DNA of 64,000 nt from Pseudocitrobacter corydidari (GCF_021172065.1 NZ_CP087880.1:3634583-3698582); one strand, 5' to 3'; shown: positions 1 to 10,812, numbered from the stretch's first letter. Notes: generated from the sequence alone by a model not told the origin. Numbers and translations are program-made.

Positions 1-79
1 ACATCTTCCTCTGTGATAGATGATGAAATAACCATTGACGCATTATACGTTATGCGCCCTCGTGATAGCGATGCAAAAT

Positions 80-1720
80 TCAGCGCGTTTTACGCCAGCC
101 GGCGAACCATACCACCAGCCCCGCGCCCATGAGCCACGCGGGCATGAAGCCCCATTCCGGTCGATTTATTAGCAGTAGTGTACCGCTCAATAATAAAACA
201 GCACCTATACCAAAGAGATACCGTGACTGACCCTGACGGGTACGATGCACGGTGATGTCGCCGGCAAGCTTATCCAAACTGCTCTGTAAATGTTTGCTCT
301 GGCGCAAACTGTCGTACACCAGTTCCGGTAATTCGGGCATTTTTTCGATCCAGAACGGCGCTTTTGCTTTCAACGCACGAACCAGCGCCGGAATGCCTAT
401 CTGATCTTTCAGCCAGGACTCAAGGAACGGCTTCGCCGTTTGCCATAAATCGAGCTGCGGATAGAGCTGTCGCCCCACGCCTTCCACGTAAAGCAGCGTT
501 TTTTGCAGCAGCACCAACTGTGGCTGAACTTCCATGTTGAAACGACGCGCGGTGTTAAATAAGTTTAGCAACACATGCCCGAAGGAGATTTCCGCCAGCG
601 GTTTCTCGAAGATAGGTTCACACACCGTACGAATCGCGAACTCGAAATCTTCAACATTGGTGTCCGGCGGTACCCAGCCAGAATCAACGTGCAGTTCGGC
701 CACTTTGCGATAGTCGCGGTTAAAGAAGGCGATGAAGTTCTCCGCCAGATAGCGCTTATCTTCTTTGTTCAGCGAGCCGACAATCCCACAGTCGATGCCG
801 ATATATTGCGGATCTTCCGGGTGCTCATAGCTGACAAAAATATTGCCTGGGTGCATGTCCGCATGGAAAAAGCTGTCGCGGAATACCTGGGTGAAGAAGA
901 CCTGCACGCCACGCTCGGCCAGCAATTTCATGTTGGTGTTTTGCTTCAGCAACGCTTCGGTGTCTGACACAGGAATGCCGTAGATGCGCTCCATCACCAT
1001 CATGTTTTCGCTGCAATAGTCGGAGTAAACCTCCGGCACATAGAGCATCGGGCTGTCTTCGAAATTGCGGCGCAGCTGGATGGCGTTCGCCGCTTCGCGC
1101 AGCAAATTCAGCTCATCAATCAGCGTTTTTTCATAGTCGCGCACCACTTCAACCGGGCGCAGACGACGGCCATCCGGCAGCAGGCGGGGAACCCAGCGCG
1201 CCAGACGGTAGATGAGTTTCATATCCGCTTTGATAACCGGCAGGATATCCGGGCGAATGACCTTGATCACCACCTCTTTGCCGTTCTCTTTCAGGCGCGC
1301 GGTGTGCACCTGGGCAATCGACGCGGATGCCAGCGGGTTAATATCGAAATCGTCAAACCAGCTTTCGATAGGGATATCCCCCATCGCTTTTTCCATCAGC
1401 TTTTGCGCCTGTAAGCCGTCAAACGGCGCAACGCGGTCCTGCAACATACTGAGCTGGTCGGCGATATGCGGCGGGAAGAGATCGCGGCGGGTAGAGAGCA
1501 TCTGGCCGAGTTTGATCCAAACCGGGCCCAGCTCCTGCAATGCCAGACGCATGCGTTCACCCAACGGGCGATCTTTGTGGCGATTCGGCATCCAGAACAA
1601 CATCCGACGCCAGATTCGCAGCGGCAGGGTGATGCGCATTTTGGGAATGAGCTCATCAAGCCCGTAACTCAAAAAGGTGTGGATGATAAAATACAGGCGC
1701 CGTAATTCTCCTGGCGTCAT
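80..1720 (-). CDS. ubiB: UbiB, ubiquinone biosynthesis atypical kinase/ATPase
   Basis: UbiB is an ABC1/ADCK-type atypical kinase that supports coenzyme Q biosynthesis at the inner membrane, probably through ATPase activity on lipid intermediates. The 546-residue length equals the E. coli protein. Visible features are the family KxGQ motif (K70-GQM), the alanine-rich loop ASASIAQ near 131-137 in place of a glycine loop, the lysine in VIKVIRP (K153), HADMHPGN (D288), the metal-binding GIDCG (D310), and two hydrophobic C-terminal helices (about 499-541). Its start overlaps the ubiJ stop by 4 bp (ATGA type), so it is translationally coupled in ubiE-ubiJ-ubiB. The identification is secure. Confidence 0.97.
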   Translation of the reverse strand: MTPGELRRLYFIIHTFLSYGLDELIPKMRITLPLRIWRRMLFWMPNRHKDRPLGERMRLALQELGPVWIKLGQMLSTRRDLFPPHIADQLSMLQDRVAPFDGLQAQKLMEKAMGDIPIESWFDDFDINPLASASIAQVHTARLKENGKEVVIKVIRPDILPVIKADMKLIYRLARWVPRLLPDGRRLRPVEVVRDYEKTLIDELNLLREAANAIQLRRNFEDSPMLYVPEVYSDYCSENMMVMERIYGIPVSDTEALLKQNTNMKLLAERGVQVFFTQVFRDSFFHADMHPGNIFVSYEHPEDPQYIGIDCGIVGSLNKEDKRYLAENFIAFFNRDYRKVAELHVDSGWVPPDTNVEDFEFAIRTVCEPIFEKPLAEISFGHVLLNLFNTARRFNMEVQPQLVLLQKTLLYVEGVGRQLYPQLDLWQTAKPFLESWLKDQIGIPALVRALKAKAPFWIEKMPELPELVYDSLRQSKHLQSSLDKLAGDITVHRTRQGQSRYLFGIGAVLLLSGTLLLINRPEWGFMPAWLMGAGLVVWFAGWRKTR

Positions 1721-2322
1721 TTCCCCTCCAGTTTTTCCAGCCGCTTCGTCAGCGCGTCAACGGCGCGTTCCACGGCCATTGTCTCTTCAGCAAACCAGGC
1801 TAATTCCAGCGCGCCGGGGGCCAGTCGCCACTCTTCGGTGACAGCCTCCGCCACGTAATGCTGCTGACGCGCAAAGCCCTGCCGCAGGAATTTCGCGCCG
1901 CCACGCAGAACTTTACTGACGCCTTCAGCGGCGATATCGCCGGTATAGGGTGCCAGCAGTTCTGCCGGGTCAAATTCGGCCAGGTCGGCCAGTGCGACAA
2001 GGTTTTGCACGACCTGGATGTCGCCCTGCACTTCGAGGTCACCGTTGCGGATGAGCGCCGTCAGTTGCTGACGATTACGCAGTTGCGGCAGTACGCCGAC
2101 ACGCGTCGCGACAGTACAGTCGGCCTCGCCTTCCCACGCCCCCAGCACATCGACCTGCCGCTCGCTAAACACCAGCACCAGCGGCGACGTGAACTCTTTG
2201 AGTTCAACGCGCAGCACTTTTCCCACCAGACGTTGCCGGGCAGGCTTAAGCGCCCGCTCACGCCACAGAAAAGTATTCAGTGCCGTTTCGACGCCGGCAG
2301 TCACTAAGGGTTTTAAAGGCAT
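1717..2322 (-). CDS. ubiJ: UbiJ, ubiquinone biosynthesis accessory factor (SCP2 domain)
   Basis: UbiJ (formerly YigP) is a lipid-binding accessory factor of the soluble complex that carries out the late steps of ubiquinone synthesis. The 201-residue length matches E. coli. The N-terminal half has the SCP2-like sterol-carrier fold pattern, and the C-terminal end is a charged helix ([14 protein letters not shown]) suited to coiled-coil contact. It lies 12 bp after ubiE and overlaps ubiB by 4 bp. In E. coli the 3' half of this gene was first described as a small RNA, EsrE, before the activity was assigned to the protein; whether a separate RNA exists here cannot be seen. Confidence 0.95.
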   Translation of the reverse strand: MPLKPLVTAGVETALNTFLWRERALKPARQRLVGKVLRVELKEFTSPLVLVFSERQVDVLGAWEGEADCTVATRVGVLPQLRNRQQLTALIRNGDLEVQGDIQVVQNLVALADLAEFDPAELLAPYTGDIAAEGVSKVLRGGAKFLRQGFARQQHYVAEAVTEEWRLAPGALELAWFAEETMAVERAVDALTKRLEKLEGK

Positions 2323-2334
2323 CAGGCCCTCCTG

Positions 2335-3090
2335 TCAGAACTTATAACCGCGATGCAGCGCCACGATGCCTGCCGTCAGGTTGAAGTACTCAACGCTGTC
2401 CATTCCGGCATCCTGCATCATCGCTTTCAGGGTTTCCTGATCGGGGTGCATACGGATGGATTCCGCCAGATAGCGGTAGCTTTCTGCATCATTCGCCACC
2501 ATTTCACCAATGCGCGGCAGGATGTGGAAAGAGTAAGCATCGTAGGCTTTGCTCAGCGGTTCGATAATCGGTTTCGAGAACTCAAGCACCAGCAGGCGGC
2601 CACCCGGTTTCAGTACGCGATACATCGAGCGCAGCGCTTTCTCTTTGTCGGTGACGTTGCGCAGGCCGAAAGAGATAGTAATGCAGTCGAAGGTGTTATC
2701 CGGGAACGGCAGCGCTTCGGCGTTCGCCTGCACATACTCCACGTTGCCGATAACACCGTGGTTGCGCAGCTTTTCGCGCCCCATTTTCAGCATAGAGTCG
2801 TTGATATCAGCCAGCACGACGCGGCCGGTTTCACCCACCATGCGGGAGAATTTCGCCGTTAAATCGCCCGTACCGCCTGCCAAATCGAGGACGGTTTGCC
2901 CACGACGTACGCCGCTACAGTCAATGGTAAAACGCTTCCATAAACGGTGAATACCAAACGACATCAGGTCGTTCATCACATCGTATTTTGCGGCCACAGA
3001 GTGGAAAACGTGGGCAACCATGTCTTCCTTCTGGGATTTGGCGATTGTCTTAAAGCCAAAGTGCGTCGTGTCTTGTGATTCCTCAGCCAT
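2335..3090 (-). CDS. ubiE: UbiE, ubiquinone/menaquinone C-methyltransferase
   Basis: UbiE is the S-adenosylmethionine-dependent C-methyltransferase shared by the ubiquinone and menaquinone pathways. It methylates 2-polyprenyl-6-methoxy-1,4-benzoquinol and demethylmenaquinol. The 251 residues match the family length. The SAM-binding motif I is [15 protein letters not shown] at about residues 68-82, followed by LADINDSML and the UbiE-family signature [16 protein letters not shown]. It is the first gene of ubiE-ubiJ-ubiB, all on the minus strand. The N-terminus ([14 protein letters not shown]) is as in E. coli, which supports the ATG chosen. Confidence 0.97.
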   Translation of the reverse strand: MAEESQDTTHFGFKTIAKSQKEDMVAHVFHSVAAKYDVMNDLMSFGIHRLWKRFTIDCSGVRRGQTVLDLAGGTGDLTAKFSRMVGETGRVVLADINDSMLKMGREKLRNHGVIGNVEYVQANAEALPFPDNTFDCITISFGLRNVTDKEKALRSMYRVLKPGGRLLVLEFSKPIIEPLSKAYDAYSFHILPRIGEMVANDAESYRYLAESIRMHPDQETLKAMMQDAGMDSVEYFNLTAGIVALHRGYKF

Positions 3091-3185
3091 CTCTAAGCCT
3101 GCTTATAAAGAAAATGTTCATGGAGTGTAACAGATTGGGCGCAATTGCCCTACGATTCAACCCCGTCACACTCCCTCAAACAGGG

Positions 3186-4595
3186 TTAACCGTTTTTCAC
3201 AGCCAGAGGATCATCATCGTCAGAATCAGCCCCTTGCCGTAAACGAAACTCATCATCCTGCGCCGTAGCCTGCTCGACTAAATCCGGATTAATCTCGCGT
3301 TTCACCTCTACGCCGAGGTGACGGAAAGCTTCCGTTTGCGCCAGCAGATTCCCGCGCCCGGAAGAGAGTTTCTTCATCGCCTGAAGATAGTTGTCCTGCG
3401 CTTTATCCAGGCTTTGCCCAATAGCGGACATATCATCAATAAACAGGCGCATTTTGTCGTAAAGACGGCTGGCCCGCTCGGCGATTTGCTGCGCATTGCG
3501 GCTCTGGTGCTCATAGCGCCAGAGATTGGCAATTGTGCGCAGCGCTACCAATAAAGTAGTAGGACTTACCAGCATAATGTTATTTTTTAAAGCTTCATTG
3601 ATCAGTTCGGGCTGTCGGTCTAATGCCAGCAAAAAGGCGGGTTCAACAGGGATAAACATCAGGACGTAGTCCAGCGTTCGCAGCCCCGGAAGCTGTTGAT
3701 AATCTTTGCGCCCCAGCAGGCGAATATGGTTTCGCACCGCGGCGATATGCTCCTGGAGCGCCAGTTCGCGGGTGTAGTCGTCTTCGGCATTGAAGTAACG
3801 TTCATAGGCCACCAGCGTCATTTTGGCATCGACCACCACATCTTTTCCCTGTGGCAGGCGAACGATAACGTCCGGCTGCATGCGGGCGCGAGTATCGGTT
3901 TCGATACTTACCTGAGTTTCGTATTCGTAACCTTCACGCAAGCCAGAGGCTTCAAGCACGCGCGTCAGCACCACTTCGCCCCAGTTGCCCTGAGTTTTAT
4001 TGTCGCCTTTTAACGCGCGCGTCAGGTTGACGGCTTCGCGCGTCATCTGTTCATTCAGCTGTTGCAGATTGCGAATTTCATGGGCCAGCGTATGGCGCTC
4101 TTTCGCTTCCTGGCCAAAACTGTCCTGCACCTGACGGCGAAAGCCGTCAAGCTGCTCGCGCAACGGGGTAAGCAAACTGTTGAGGCTTTGACGGTTTTGC
4201 TCATCCACCCGACGATTACTGTGCTCAAAGATACGGTTAGCCAGATTTTCGAACTGCTCGCTCAGGCGCTGCTCGCTGTTGATCATCTGGCGAATTTTGT
4301 CTTCCGCATGATGCTGCGTGGCTTCCAGCCGCGTGGTTACTTCACGCAAGTCTGCTTCCAGCGAGGTATTGATTTCACGCAGGCTGCGCAGTTCATTATT
4401 CAGCAGCTCGCACTCCTCGCGCCAGTGCGCGTTCTGCGCCAGCTGTTGCTTCGCAGCGCTCAGTTCGCCGTAGATATCACGCTCTTCGGCCAGTTGTTCC
4501 GCCCGCTGCTGCGCGACGCGATAGCTCGCGGCCAGCCAACCCAGCGCAACGCCCGCCAGTGCAACCAGAAAATAAATAAGAATGGCGATATCCAC
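3186..4595 (-). CDS. rmuC: RmuC, DNA recombination protein
   Basis: RmuC limits recombination at inverted repeats; its biochemical activity is inferred from a predicted nuclease-like core. The 469 residues begin with one membrane segment (about 3-22), then a long coiled coil (about 25-190), then the conserved RmuC core with GNWGEVVLTRVLE and the PD-(D/E)xK-like QPDVIVRLP...VVVDAKM. The start codon is GTG (MDIAILIYF), preceded by a GGGGG ribosome-binding stretch. The C-terminal tail is acidic and shorter than in E. coli (475 residues). It stands alone between udp and ubiE. Confidence 0.94.
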   Translation of the reverse strand: MDIAILIYFLVALAGVALGWLAASYRVAQQRAEQLAEERDIYGELSAAKQQLAQNAHWREECELLNNELRSLREINTSLEADLREVTTRLEATQHHAEDKIRQMINSEQRLSEQFENLANRIFEHSNRRVDEQNRQSLNSLLTPLREQLDGFRRQVQDSFGQEAKERHTLAHEIRNLQQLNEQMTREAVNLTRALKGDNKTQGNWGEVVLTRVLEASGLREGYEYETQVSIETDTRARMQPDVIVRLPQGKDVVVDAKMTLVAYERYFNAEDDYTRELALQEHIAAVRNHIRLLGRKDYQQLPGLRTLDYVLMFIPVEPAFLLALDRQPELINEALKNNIMLVSPTTLLVALRTIANLWRYEHQSRNAQQIAERASRLYDKMRLFIDDMSAIGQSLDKAQDNYLQAMKKLSSGRGNLLAQTEAFRHLGVEVKREINPDLVEQATAQDDEFRLRQGADSDDDDPLAVKNG

Positions 4596-4684
4596 AATGC
4601 CCCCTGCATGAACGACTTACGGCAAAAATAGAATTGTGCTGTATAGATGTCCAGTTGGAAAGGTTTTTCCTGCGAGGAGGTACG

Positions 4685-4716
4685 CAAAAAGAAAAAGGCC
4701 GAACGTGTCGGCCTTT
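4685..4716 (-). terminator. Rho-independent terminator after udp
   Basis: A 9-bp perfect stem (AAAGGCCGA/TCGGCCTTT, 4694-4702 with 4708-4716) is followed on the minus strand by a T-rich run down to about 4685. It sits 17 bp past the udp stop codon. Confidence 0.85.
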
Positions 4717-4732
4717 AAGAAGAGAAGAAGGT

Positions 4733-5494
4733 TTACAGCAGGCGGCGGGCCGCTTCCACAACGATTTTCACCGCGTGGCTTTCGGTTTGTTTCATCGTCT
4801 CAGCGTTCGGGATCTCCTGCTGAGTACGGTTCACAATTACGCCCGCAACCATCCCTGCGCGCAGCCCCTGGCTGGAACACATGGTCAGCAGCGTCGCGGA
4901 TTCCATCTCGTAGTTCATTACGCCCATCGACTGCCACTCTTCCATGGAGCCTTTAAAGCGGCTAACCACGCGGCCAGAGAAGGTATCGTAGCGTTCCTGA
5001 CCAGGATAGAAGGTGTCGGAAGACGCGGTTACGCCAACGTGCGTGGTCGCACCAATCTCTTTAGCCGCCGCAACCAGCGCGGTGGTGCAGTCGAAATCAG
5101 CAACCGCCGGATATTCCATCGGTGCAAAGTGCAGGCTCGCGCCGTCCAGACGAACGGATGCGGTGGTGACCAGCACGTCGCCTACATTGATATGCGGCTG
5201 AATCGCCCCGGTAGTACCGACGCGCAGGAAAGTGCGGATACCCAGCTGCGCCAGCTCTTCAACGGCAATAGAAGTAGACGGGCCGCCGATACCGGTAGAG
5301 CACACAATCACCGGCTTGCCATCAAGCTCAGCACGCCAGGAGGTAAATTCGCGATGGGATGCCAGTTTGACCGGCTTTTCCATCAGCGCGGCGATCTTTT
5401 CCACACGCTCCGGATCGCCAGGGACGATAGCGAGCGTAGCCCCTTGTAAATCGTTTTTGGTGAGGCCGAGATGAAAAACATCAGACTTAGACAT
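4733..5494 (-). CDS. udp: Uridine phosphorylase
   Basis: Udp cleaves uridine with phosphate to uracil and ribose-1-phosphate in cytosolic pyrimidine salvage. The 253 residues equal the E. coli enzyme. The nucleoside-phosphorylase family signature [16 protein letters not shown] (about 93-108), the phosphate-binding VPGDPERV and RVGTTG, and the nucleoside-binding [10 protein letters not shown] are all intact. The start has a strong GAGGAG site. A CRP-type site lies about 125 bp upstream, in line with the known CRP/CytR control of udp in E. coli. Confidence 0.97.
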   Translation of the reverse strand: MSKSDVFHLGLTKNDLQGATLAIVPGDPERVEKIAALMEKPVKLASHREFTSWRAELDGKPVIVCSTGIGGPSTSIAVEELAQLGIRTFLRVGTTGAIQPHINVGDVLVTTASVRLDGASLHFAPMEYPAVADFDCTTALVAAAKEIGATTHVGVTASSDTFYPGQERYDTFSGRVVSRFKGSMEEWQSMGVMNYEMESATLLTMCSSQGLRAGMVAGVIVNRTQQEIPNAETMKQTESHAVKIVVEAARRLL

Positions 5495-5615
5495 AGAAAA
5501 CTCCTCTGTGGATCGGTTTTGTCAGAAGAAGCAAAAAGCCACTTTACAGAAGACGAAGACAACATTTCGTGACCACCGTCACCAGGAACCAAAAATATTG
5601 CATAATATTCCACGT

Positions 5616-5640
5616 AAAAAGTGATTCACATCACATTAAC
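5616..5640 (-). promoter_or_regulatory. Probable CRP site of the udp promoter
   Basis: On the minus strand the sequence TGTGATGTGAATCACT (5620-5635) fits the CRP consensus TGTGA-N6-TCACA with one mismatch. udp is a CRP/CytR-regulated gene in E. coli. A CytR operator between paired CRP sites cannot be assigned with confidence. Confidence 0.6.
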
Positions 5641-5755
5641 AAGTTATATCTTCCGTTGTTGCACAAAAATCGCCCGTCTTCAGGCACTGTGATTTGTCTA
5701 TATTAAAAAGCATTACAGAAGCGCTAAAAGCTCACTTAAAGGTACGGAGAATGCC

Positions 5756-6565
5756 ATGACCACCAACAACCAATCTGGATTTGCACCTGCCGCATCCCCT
5801 CACGCAACGACCGCTGTTCGCACATCAGAGGCCGAAATTACCGCTGGCGAAACATCGATCCCCTCTCAGGGCGATCAGCTACCCGCGTATCACGCACGCC
5901 CAAAACAGAGCGATGGCCCTCTTCCGGTGGTAATCGTAGTGCAGGAGATTTTTGGCGTCCATGAACACATTCGCGATGTTTGTCGCCGCCTGGCCTTAGA
6001 AGGCTATCTGGCCATCGCGCCAGAGCTCTATTTCCGTCAGGGCGATCCGAACGACTATGCCGATATCCCGACCCTCTTTAATAACCTGGTCACGAAAGTA
6101 CCTGATGCACAGGTGCTGGCCGATCTTGACCACGTTGCCAACTGGGCATCACGCAATGGTGGGGATGCCAGTCGCCTGATGATCACCGGCTTCTGCTGGG
6201 GTGGCCGCATCGCCTGGCTGTATGCTGCACATAACCCGCAGTTAAAAGCCGCCGTCGCATGGTATGGAAAATTGCTGGGCGATAAGTCACTGAATTCACC
6301 GAAACATCCTGTCGATATCGCCGTCGATCTCAATGCACCGGTACTGGGTTTATACGGTGGTCAGGACACCGGTATCCCGGTTGATACCGTAGAAACCATG
6401 CGCCAGGCACTGCGCGCCGCCAATGCCAAAGCGGATATTATTGTTTATCCGGATGCCGGGCATGCGTTCAATGCGGATTATCGTCCAAGCTATCATGAAG
6501 AATCAGCGAAAGATGGCTGGCAGCGCATGCTGGCGTGGTTTGCGCAGCATGGCGGGAAGAAATAA
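5756..6565 (+). CDS. ysgA: YsgA, dienelactone hydrolase family protein
   Basis: This is a cytosolic alpha/beta hydrolase of the dienelactone hydrolase family; the physiological substrate is not established. At 269 residues it is close to E. coli YsgA. The nucleophile elbow is GFCWGG (Cys in the nucleophile position, about residue 144), with a following Asp (LYGGQDTGIP) and a His (PDAGHAFNAD) completing the expected Cys-Asp-His triad. An acidic residue in the strand-1 region (VQEIFGVHEH) matches the family. It is divergent from udp and convergent with metE, and the RBS is ACGGAG. Confidence 0.9.
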   Translation: MTTNNQSGFAPAASPHATTAVRTSEAEITAGETSIPSQGDQLPAYHARPKQSDGPLPVVIVVQEIFGVHEHIRDVCRRLALEGYLAIAPELYFRQGDPNDYADIPTLFNNLVTKVPDAQVLADLDHVANWASRNGGDASRLMITGFCWGGRIAWLYAAHNPQLKAAVAWYGKLLGDKSLNSPKHPVDIAVDLNAPVLGLYGGQDTGIPVDTVETMRQALRAANAKADIIVYPDAGHAFNADYRPSYHEESAKDGWQRMLAWFAQHGGKK

Positions 6566-6571
6566 ACATTT

Positions 6572-6600
6572 TGCCCGGTAATGCGTTCGCTTACCGGGCC
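6572..6600. repeat. REP-like palindrome between ysgA and metE
   Basis: GCCCGGTAA (6573-6581) and TTACCGGGC (6591-6599) form a perfect 9-bp inverted repeat between two convergent genes. The core resembles enterobacterial REP units, including the one at 23994. There is no strong T tract on either side, so simple intrinsic termination is uncertain. Confidence 0.6.
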
Positions 6601-6607
6601 TCTACCT

Positions 6608-8869
6608 TTACCCCTGGCGCAAATTCTGCGCCGCCTGCACCATGTTCGCCAGCGCCGCGCGGGTCTCTGGCCAGCCACGGGTTTTCAGGCCGCAGTCCGG
6701 GTTGACCCACAGGCGTTCAGCCGGGATGCGCTGTTCGGCTTTCTTCAGCAGCGCTTCAATCCATTCCACGCTCGGTACGTTTGGCGAGTGAATGTCATAG
6801 ACGCCCGGGCCGATTTCGTTTGGGTAGTCAAACTCTTCAAACGATTCCAGCAACTCCATGTCGGAACGCGAGGTTTCGATGGTGATCACGTCCGCATCCA
6901 GCGCCGCAATCGAATCCATGATGTCGTTGAACTCGCAATAACACATGTGGGTGTGGATTTGCGTGTCATCTTTCGCCACAGCGGCGTTGATACGGAAAGC
7001 TTCCACGCCCCACTGGAGGTACGCGTCCCAGTCACTGCGACGCAGCGGTAAACCTTCGCGCAGCGCCGGTTCGTCAATCTGGATGATGCCAATTCCAGCG
7101 GCTTCCAGATCGGCCACTTCATCGCGCAGCGCCAGCGCAATCTGTTTGGCGATGGTTTCACGGCTGACATCTTCGCGCGGGAAGGACCAGCAGAGAATCG
7201 TCACCGGGCCGGTCAGCATCCCTTTCACCGGCTTGTCGGTCAGCGATTGCGCGAACGATGCCCACTCTACGGTGATCGGTGCCGGGCGGCTCACGTCACC
7301 AATAACAATCGGCGGTTTCACACAGCGGGAGCCGTAGCTCTGCACCCAGCCGTTTTGCGTAAAGACAAAACCGTCCAGATGTTCGCCAAAGTATTCCACC
7401 ATATCGTTACGCTCCGCTTCGCCGTGGACCAGCACATCAAGCCCTAAACGTTCCTGCTCCACAATGGCCTGCTTAATCTGTTCCGCAATGCCCGTGCGGT
7501 AGTTGTTGGCATCGAGATTACCCTTTTTGAAATCCAGGCGCAGGGTGCGAATTTCCGTGGTTTGCGGGAAGGAACCAATCGTGGTGGTCGGCCAGGCGGG
7601 CAGGTTAAAACGCGCACGTTGGGCTTGTGCGCGCACGTCATACGCATTTGCACGCTGGCTATCCTGCGCGGTAATGGCCGCCAGACGTTTTGCTACCGCC
7701 GCATTATGAACGCGGGTTGAGTGACGGCGCGCCTGGATTGGGGCGCTCCACGCTGCCAGCGCAGACGTATTACCGCTATTGAGCGCATCGCGCAGCAGCG
7801 CCAGTTCTTCACATTTTTGCGAAGCGAAGGCAAACCAGCTTTTCACTTCTGCATCAAGACGCGTTTCCACGCTCAGATCGATTGGGCTGTGCAGTAATGA
7901 GCAGGACGAAGCCACCCACAGCGAGCGTTTACCGACGATCTCGCGAATTTGTGCATATTTTTCCGTAAGATCGGCGCGCCAGACGTTACGTCCGTTAATC
8001 AACCCGGCGGAGAGCAGCCAGTCGGCAGGCAAGCGCTTATGCAGTTCGGCAACATCATCTTTGCCATGAACCAGGTCAACATGCAGGCCCTGAATCGGCA
8101 GAGCAGTAATGGTATTCAGATTAGGCGTGACACCTTCAAAATAGGTGGTCAGCAGCAATTTCACCTGCCCCTGAAGAGCGTCATAGGCAGCTTGATAAGC
8201 TTCCCGCCACGCCTGCGGCAGCTCCAGCACCAGCGCCGGTTCATCAATTTGTACCCACTCAATACCGCGTTTTGCCAGCTCACTCAGCACCTGCTGATAC
8301 ACCGGCAGAATGTCTTTGAGCAGGTTCAGACGGTCAAATGCCTCGCCTTTGACTTTACCCAACCACAGCCAGGTCACCGGCCCCAGCAGAACGGGCTTCA
8401 CTTTATGGCCCAGCGCCAGCGCTTCGTCCACTTCTTCAAGCAGTTGTGTCCAGGTTAGTTTGAACTGCTGGCCTTTCACGAACTCCGGCACCATATAGTG
8501 ATAGTTGGTGTTAAACCATTTGGTCATTTCCGCTGCTGCCGCCGGTTCACCGGTAGGTGCGCGCCCACGGCCAATGCGGAACAGGGTGTCGATATCCACC
8601 GATCCATCGCTGTTCTGATGACGAGCCGGAACGTTACCCAGCATCAGGCTGGTCGTCAGAACATGGTCGTACCAGGCGAAATCGCCCACCGGCAGCAGGT
8701 CGATACCGGCCTGTTTTTGTTGATCCCAGTGACGCGCGCGTAGCTCGCGCCCAACCGACAGCAGCGCTTCCTGAGTCGAGTTCCCCGCCCAGTAACTTTC
8801 TTGCGCTTTTTTCAGCTCGCGACGCAGGCCAACGCGAGGGAAACCGAGGGTGTGATTAAGAATTGTCAT
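6608..8869 (-). CDS. metE: Cobalamin-independent methionine synthase
   Basis: MetE transfers the methyl group of 5-methyltetrahydropteroyl-triglutamate to homocysteine, the last step of methionine synthesis without B12. The 753 residues equal the E. coli length. Zinc and homocysteine ligands are visible in HTHMCYCEF (His and Cys near 641-643) and [12 protein letters not shown] (Cys near 726). The N-terminal half is the expected duplicated barrel, starting [13 protein letters not shown]. It is divergent from metR, with tandem MetJ boxes between them, as expected for MetJ repression and MetR/homocysteine activation. Confidence 0.98.
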   Translation of the reverse strand: MTILNHTLGFPRVGLRRELKKAQESYWAGNSTQEALLSVGRELRARHWDQQKQAGIDLLPVGDFAWYDHVLTTSLMLGNVPARHQNSDGSVDIDTLFRIGRGRAPTGEPAAAAEMTKWFNTNYHYMVPEFVKGQQFKLTWTQLLEEVDEALALGHKVKPVLLGPVTWLWLGKVKGEAFDRLNLLKDILPVYQQVLSELAKRGIEWVQIDEPALVLELPQAWREAYQAAYDALQGQVKLLLTTYFEGVTPNLNTITALPIQGLHVDLVHGKDDVAELHKRLPADWLLSAGLINGRNVWRADLTEKYAQIREIVGKRSLWVASSCSLLHSPIDLSVETRLDAEVKSWFAFASQKCEELALLRDALNSGNTSALAAWSAPIQARRHSTRVHNAAVAKRLAAITAQDSQRANAYDVRAQAQRARFNLPAWPTTTIGSFPQTTEIRTLRLDFKKGNLDANNYRTGIAEQIKQAIVEQERLGLDVLVHGEAERNDMVEYFGEHLDGFVFTQNGWVQSYGSRCVKPPIVIGDVSRPAPITVEWASFAQSLTDKPVKGMLTGPVTILCWSFPREDVSRETIAKQIALALRDEVADLEAAGIGIIQIDEPALREGLPLRRSDWDAYLQWGVEAFRINAAVAKDDTQIHTHMCYCEFNDIMDSIAALDADVITIETSRSDMELLESFEEFDYPNEIGPGVYDIHSPNVPSVEWIEALLKKAEQRIPAERLWVNPDCGLKTRGWPETRAALANMVQAAQNLRQG

Positions 8870-8899
8870 GGTAAGCCCCTTATGGATTTTTCATGTTTT

Positions 8900-8923
8900 A
8901 GACGTCCAGATGTTTACACATCC
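8900..8923. promoter_or_regulatory. Tandem MetJ operator boxes (metE/metR)
   Basis: Three adjacent 8-mers, AGACGTCC, AGATGTTT and ACACATCC (8900-8907, 8908-8915, 8916-8923), resemble the met-box consensus AGACGTCT. They lie between divergent metE and metR, as in the MetJ-repressed E. coli locus. The third box is the weakest match. Confidence 0.7.
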
Positions 8924-8974
8924 ATAATTGGCGGTTACTGTATATTCCTCAAGCGCAAATTGTTCATGCCGAAG

Positions 8975-8987
8975 TGAAGGACTTTCA
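8975..8987. promoter_or_regulatory. MetR-type palindrome at the metR start
   Basis: TGAAGGACTTTCA is a TGAA-N5-TTCA palindrome, the half-site arrangement described for MetR. It overlaps the metR ribosome-binding site and the first base of its ATG. A site this close to the start could serve metR autoregulation, but the match may be fortuitous. Confidence 0.4.
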
Positions 8988-9940
8988 TGATCGAAGTTAA
9001 ACATCTGAAGACGCTACAAGCGTTGCGGAACTGCGGGTCGCTCGCCGCTGCGGCGGCCACGCTGCATCAGACCCAATCCGCCCTTTCCCACCAGTTCAGC
9101 GATCTGGAACAGCGCCTTGGCTTTCGGCTATTTATACGCAAGAGTCAGCCGCTGCGCTTTACGCCGCAGGGCGAGATCCTGCTCCAGTTGGCAAACCAGG
9201 TACTGCCGCAAATCAGTCAGGCGCTTCAGGCCTGCAACGAGCCGCAGCAGACGCGTCTGCGCATCGCCATTGAGTGTCATAGCTGCATTCAATGGCTGAC
9301 GCCTGCACTGGAAAACTTCCATAAAAACTGGCCGCAGGTCGAGATGGATTTTAAATCCGGCGTCACCTTTGACCCGCAACCCGCGCTGCAGCAGGGCGAG
9401 CTGGATCTGGTCATGACCTCCGATATTCTGCCGCGCAGCGGGCTGCATTATTCGCCGATGTTTGATTATGAGGTGCGTCTGGTTATCGCGCCTGACCATC
9501 CGCTGGCAGCAAAAACGCGCATTACGCCGGAAGATCTCGCCAGCGAAACGCTGCTGATTTATCCGGTGCAGCGCTCGCGTCTGGATATCTGGCGTCACTT
9601 CCTGCAACCGGCGGGCATCAGCCCATCGCTGAAAAGCGTCGATAACACGTTATTGTTGATTCAGATGGTTGCCGCCCGCATGGGGATTGCTGCGCTGCCG
9701 CATTGGGTGGTGGAGAGTTTCGAACGCCAGGGTCTGGTGGTCACCAAAACCCTGGGTGAAGGCTTGTGGAGCCGACTGTACGCCGCCGTGCGCGATGGCG
9801 AGCAGCGTCAGCCGGTCACGGAGGCGTTTATTCGTTCAGCGCGGAACCACGCGTGCGATCATCTTCCGTTCGTGAAGAGCGCGGAGCGACCCACTTTCGA
9901 TGTACCCACAGCGACGCCAGGATCACCAGCGCGCCTGTAA
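8987..9940 (+). CDS. metR: MetR, LysR-type regulator of methionine genes
   Basis: MetR is a LysR-family activator of metE, metH and related genes, with homocysteine as coeffector. The 317-residue length equals E. coli MetR. The N-terminal winged helix-turn-helix is clear ([20 protein letters not shown], then [13 protein letters not shown]), followed by the effector-binding domain. It is divergent from metE. Its last 113 bp overlap the 3' end of the convergent yigM. Confidence 0.97.
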   Translation: MIEVKHLKTLQALRNCGSLAAAAATLHQTQSALSHQFSDLEQRLGFRLFIRKSQPLRFTPQGEILLQLANQVLPQISQALQACNEPQQTRLRIAIECHSCIQWLTPALENFHKNWPQVEMDFKSGVTFDPQPALQQGELDLVMTSDILPRSGLHYSPMFDYEVRLVIAPDHPLAAKTRITPEDLASETLLIYPVQRSRLDIWRHFLQPAGISPSLKSVDNTLLLIQMVAARMGIAALPHWVVESFERQGLVVTKTLGEGLWSRLYAAVRDGEQRQPVTEAFIRSARNHACDHLPFVKSAERPTFDVPTATPGSPARL

Positions 9941-10727
9941 TGAATGTCGGCCAGTGCGGCTGTTGATGCCAGATAGCCAGGTTAACCAGCAGCCCCGCCG
10001 GCACGTGCATGTTGTTCATGATGCCCAGCGTTCCGGCATCCACCTGGGTCGCGCCGTAGTTCCACATGAAGTAGCCAATCCCGGAAGCCACCACGCCAAG
10101 AAAGACCAGAATGCTCCATTGCAGCGTGGTCTCCGGCATCTTCTGAGCGTTGCCCAGCAGCGACCACGCCACAATCGCCACCAGGAACGCGCCGAGATAG
10201 AACCACGCAAAGGCGTTATGCTGCGGCATCGGGCGGGTTTCCATCAGACGTTTGTAGCCCACCATGCCAATCGCAAAGGTGATATTAGAGAGCTGCACCA
10301 GCAGCAGGCCGGTCCAGAAATGGTCCGTCACCTGATCGTAACGGATAATCCCGGCGCCAATCACCGCCAGCAAGGCGCTGAATGCATAGCCCCAGCGCAG
10401 GCGACGCTTGCTCATCAGGTCATAAATCAGTGTGATATAGAGCGGCGTCAGCACGGTGAACAGCAACAGTTCGGACACCGTCAGGTAGAGATACGCGCGG
10501 AAGCTCAGCATATACATCACGCCAAGCTGCATCGCACCCACCAGCATATACAAGCCGACCGTTTTCAGGCTGTTGCCACGGGTACGCAGAAACGGCAGGT
10601 ATACGAGTGCTGCCAGGCCAACGCGCACCAGTACGGCAAAATAGCTGTCGACGTGACCGGCAAGGTACTCACCGTAAAAGCTAAAAGAGAAGGCCCACAG
10701 AATAGTGGTGATAATGAGTAGCGCCAC
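9828..10727 (-). CDS. yigM: YigM, biotin transporter (EamA family)
   Basis: YigM is the inner-membrane biotin uptake carrier of E. coli and belongs to the drug/metabolite (EamA) superfamily. The 299 residues show about ten hydrophobic segments and close similarity to the E. coli protein ([36 protein letters not shown]). The start codon is GTG at 10727. The basic/acidic C-terminus is encoded within the 3' overlap with metR. The gene stands between metR (convergent) and yigL. Confidence 0.94.
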   Translation of the reverse strand: MALLIITTILWAFSFSFYGEYLAGHVDSYFAVLVRVGLAALVYLPFLRTRGNSLKTVGLYMLVGAMQLGVMYMLSFRAYLYLTVSELLLFTVLTPLYITLIYDLMSKRRLRWGYAFSALLAVIGAGIIRYDQVTDHFWTGLLLVQLSNITFAIGMVGYKRLMETRPMPQHNAFAWFYLGAFLVAIVAWSLLGNAQKMPETTLQWSILVFLGVVASGIGYFMWNYGATQVDAGTLGIMNNMHVPAGLLVNLAIWHQQPHWPTFITGALVILASLWVHRKWVAPRSSRTEDDRTRGSALNE

Positions 10728-10812
10728 AATGAATGTCTCTCAGGAAGATGAACACGCATTGTAGCGAAGAGAACGGTTGACAACTGAGCAATAAATACTC
10801 AGTCGTCATTTT

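Noticed and set aside
1-79. Coding or regulatory element at the left edge
   Set aside because: No start codon with RBS or clear promoter is visible; by synteny it should lead to tatA outside the window.
4634-5449. 271-codon plus-strand frame across udp
   Set aside because: It is antisense to the well-conserved udp gene and its product is rich in Arg and His, typical of a shadow frame in GC-rich DNA.
8870-8986. SAM or cobalamin riboswitch ahead of metE
   Set aside because: The space is too short and shows only MetJ and MetR-type sites; no riboswitch core was seen.
9900-10721. 273-codon plus-strand frame across yigM
   Set aside because: Antisense shadow of a conserved membrane protein gene; rich in His, Gln and Arg and with no signal or domain.
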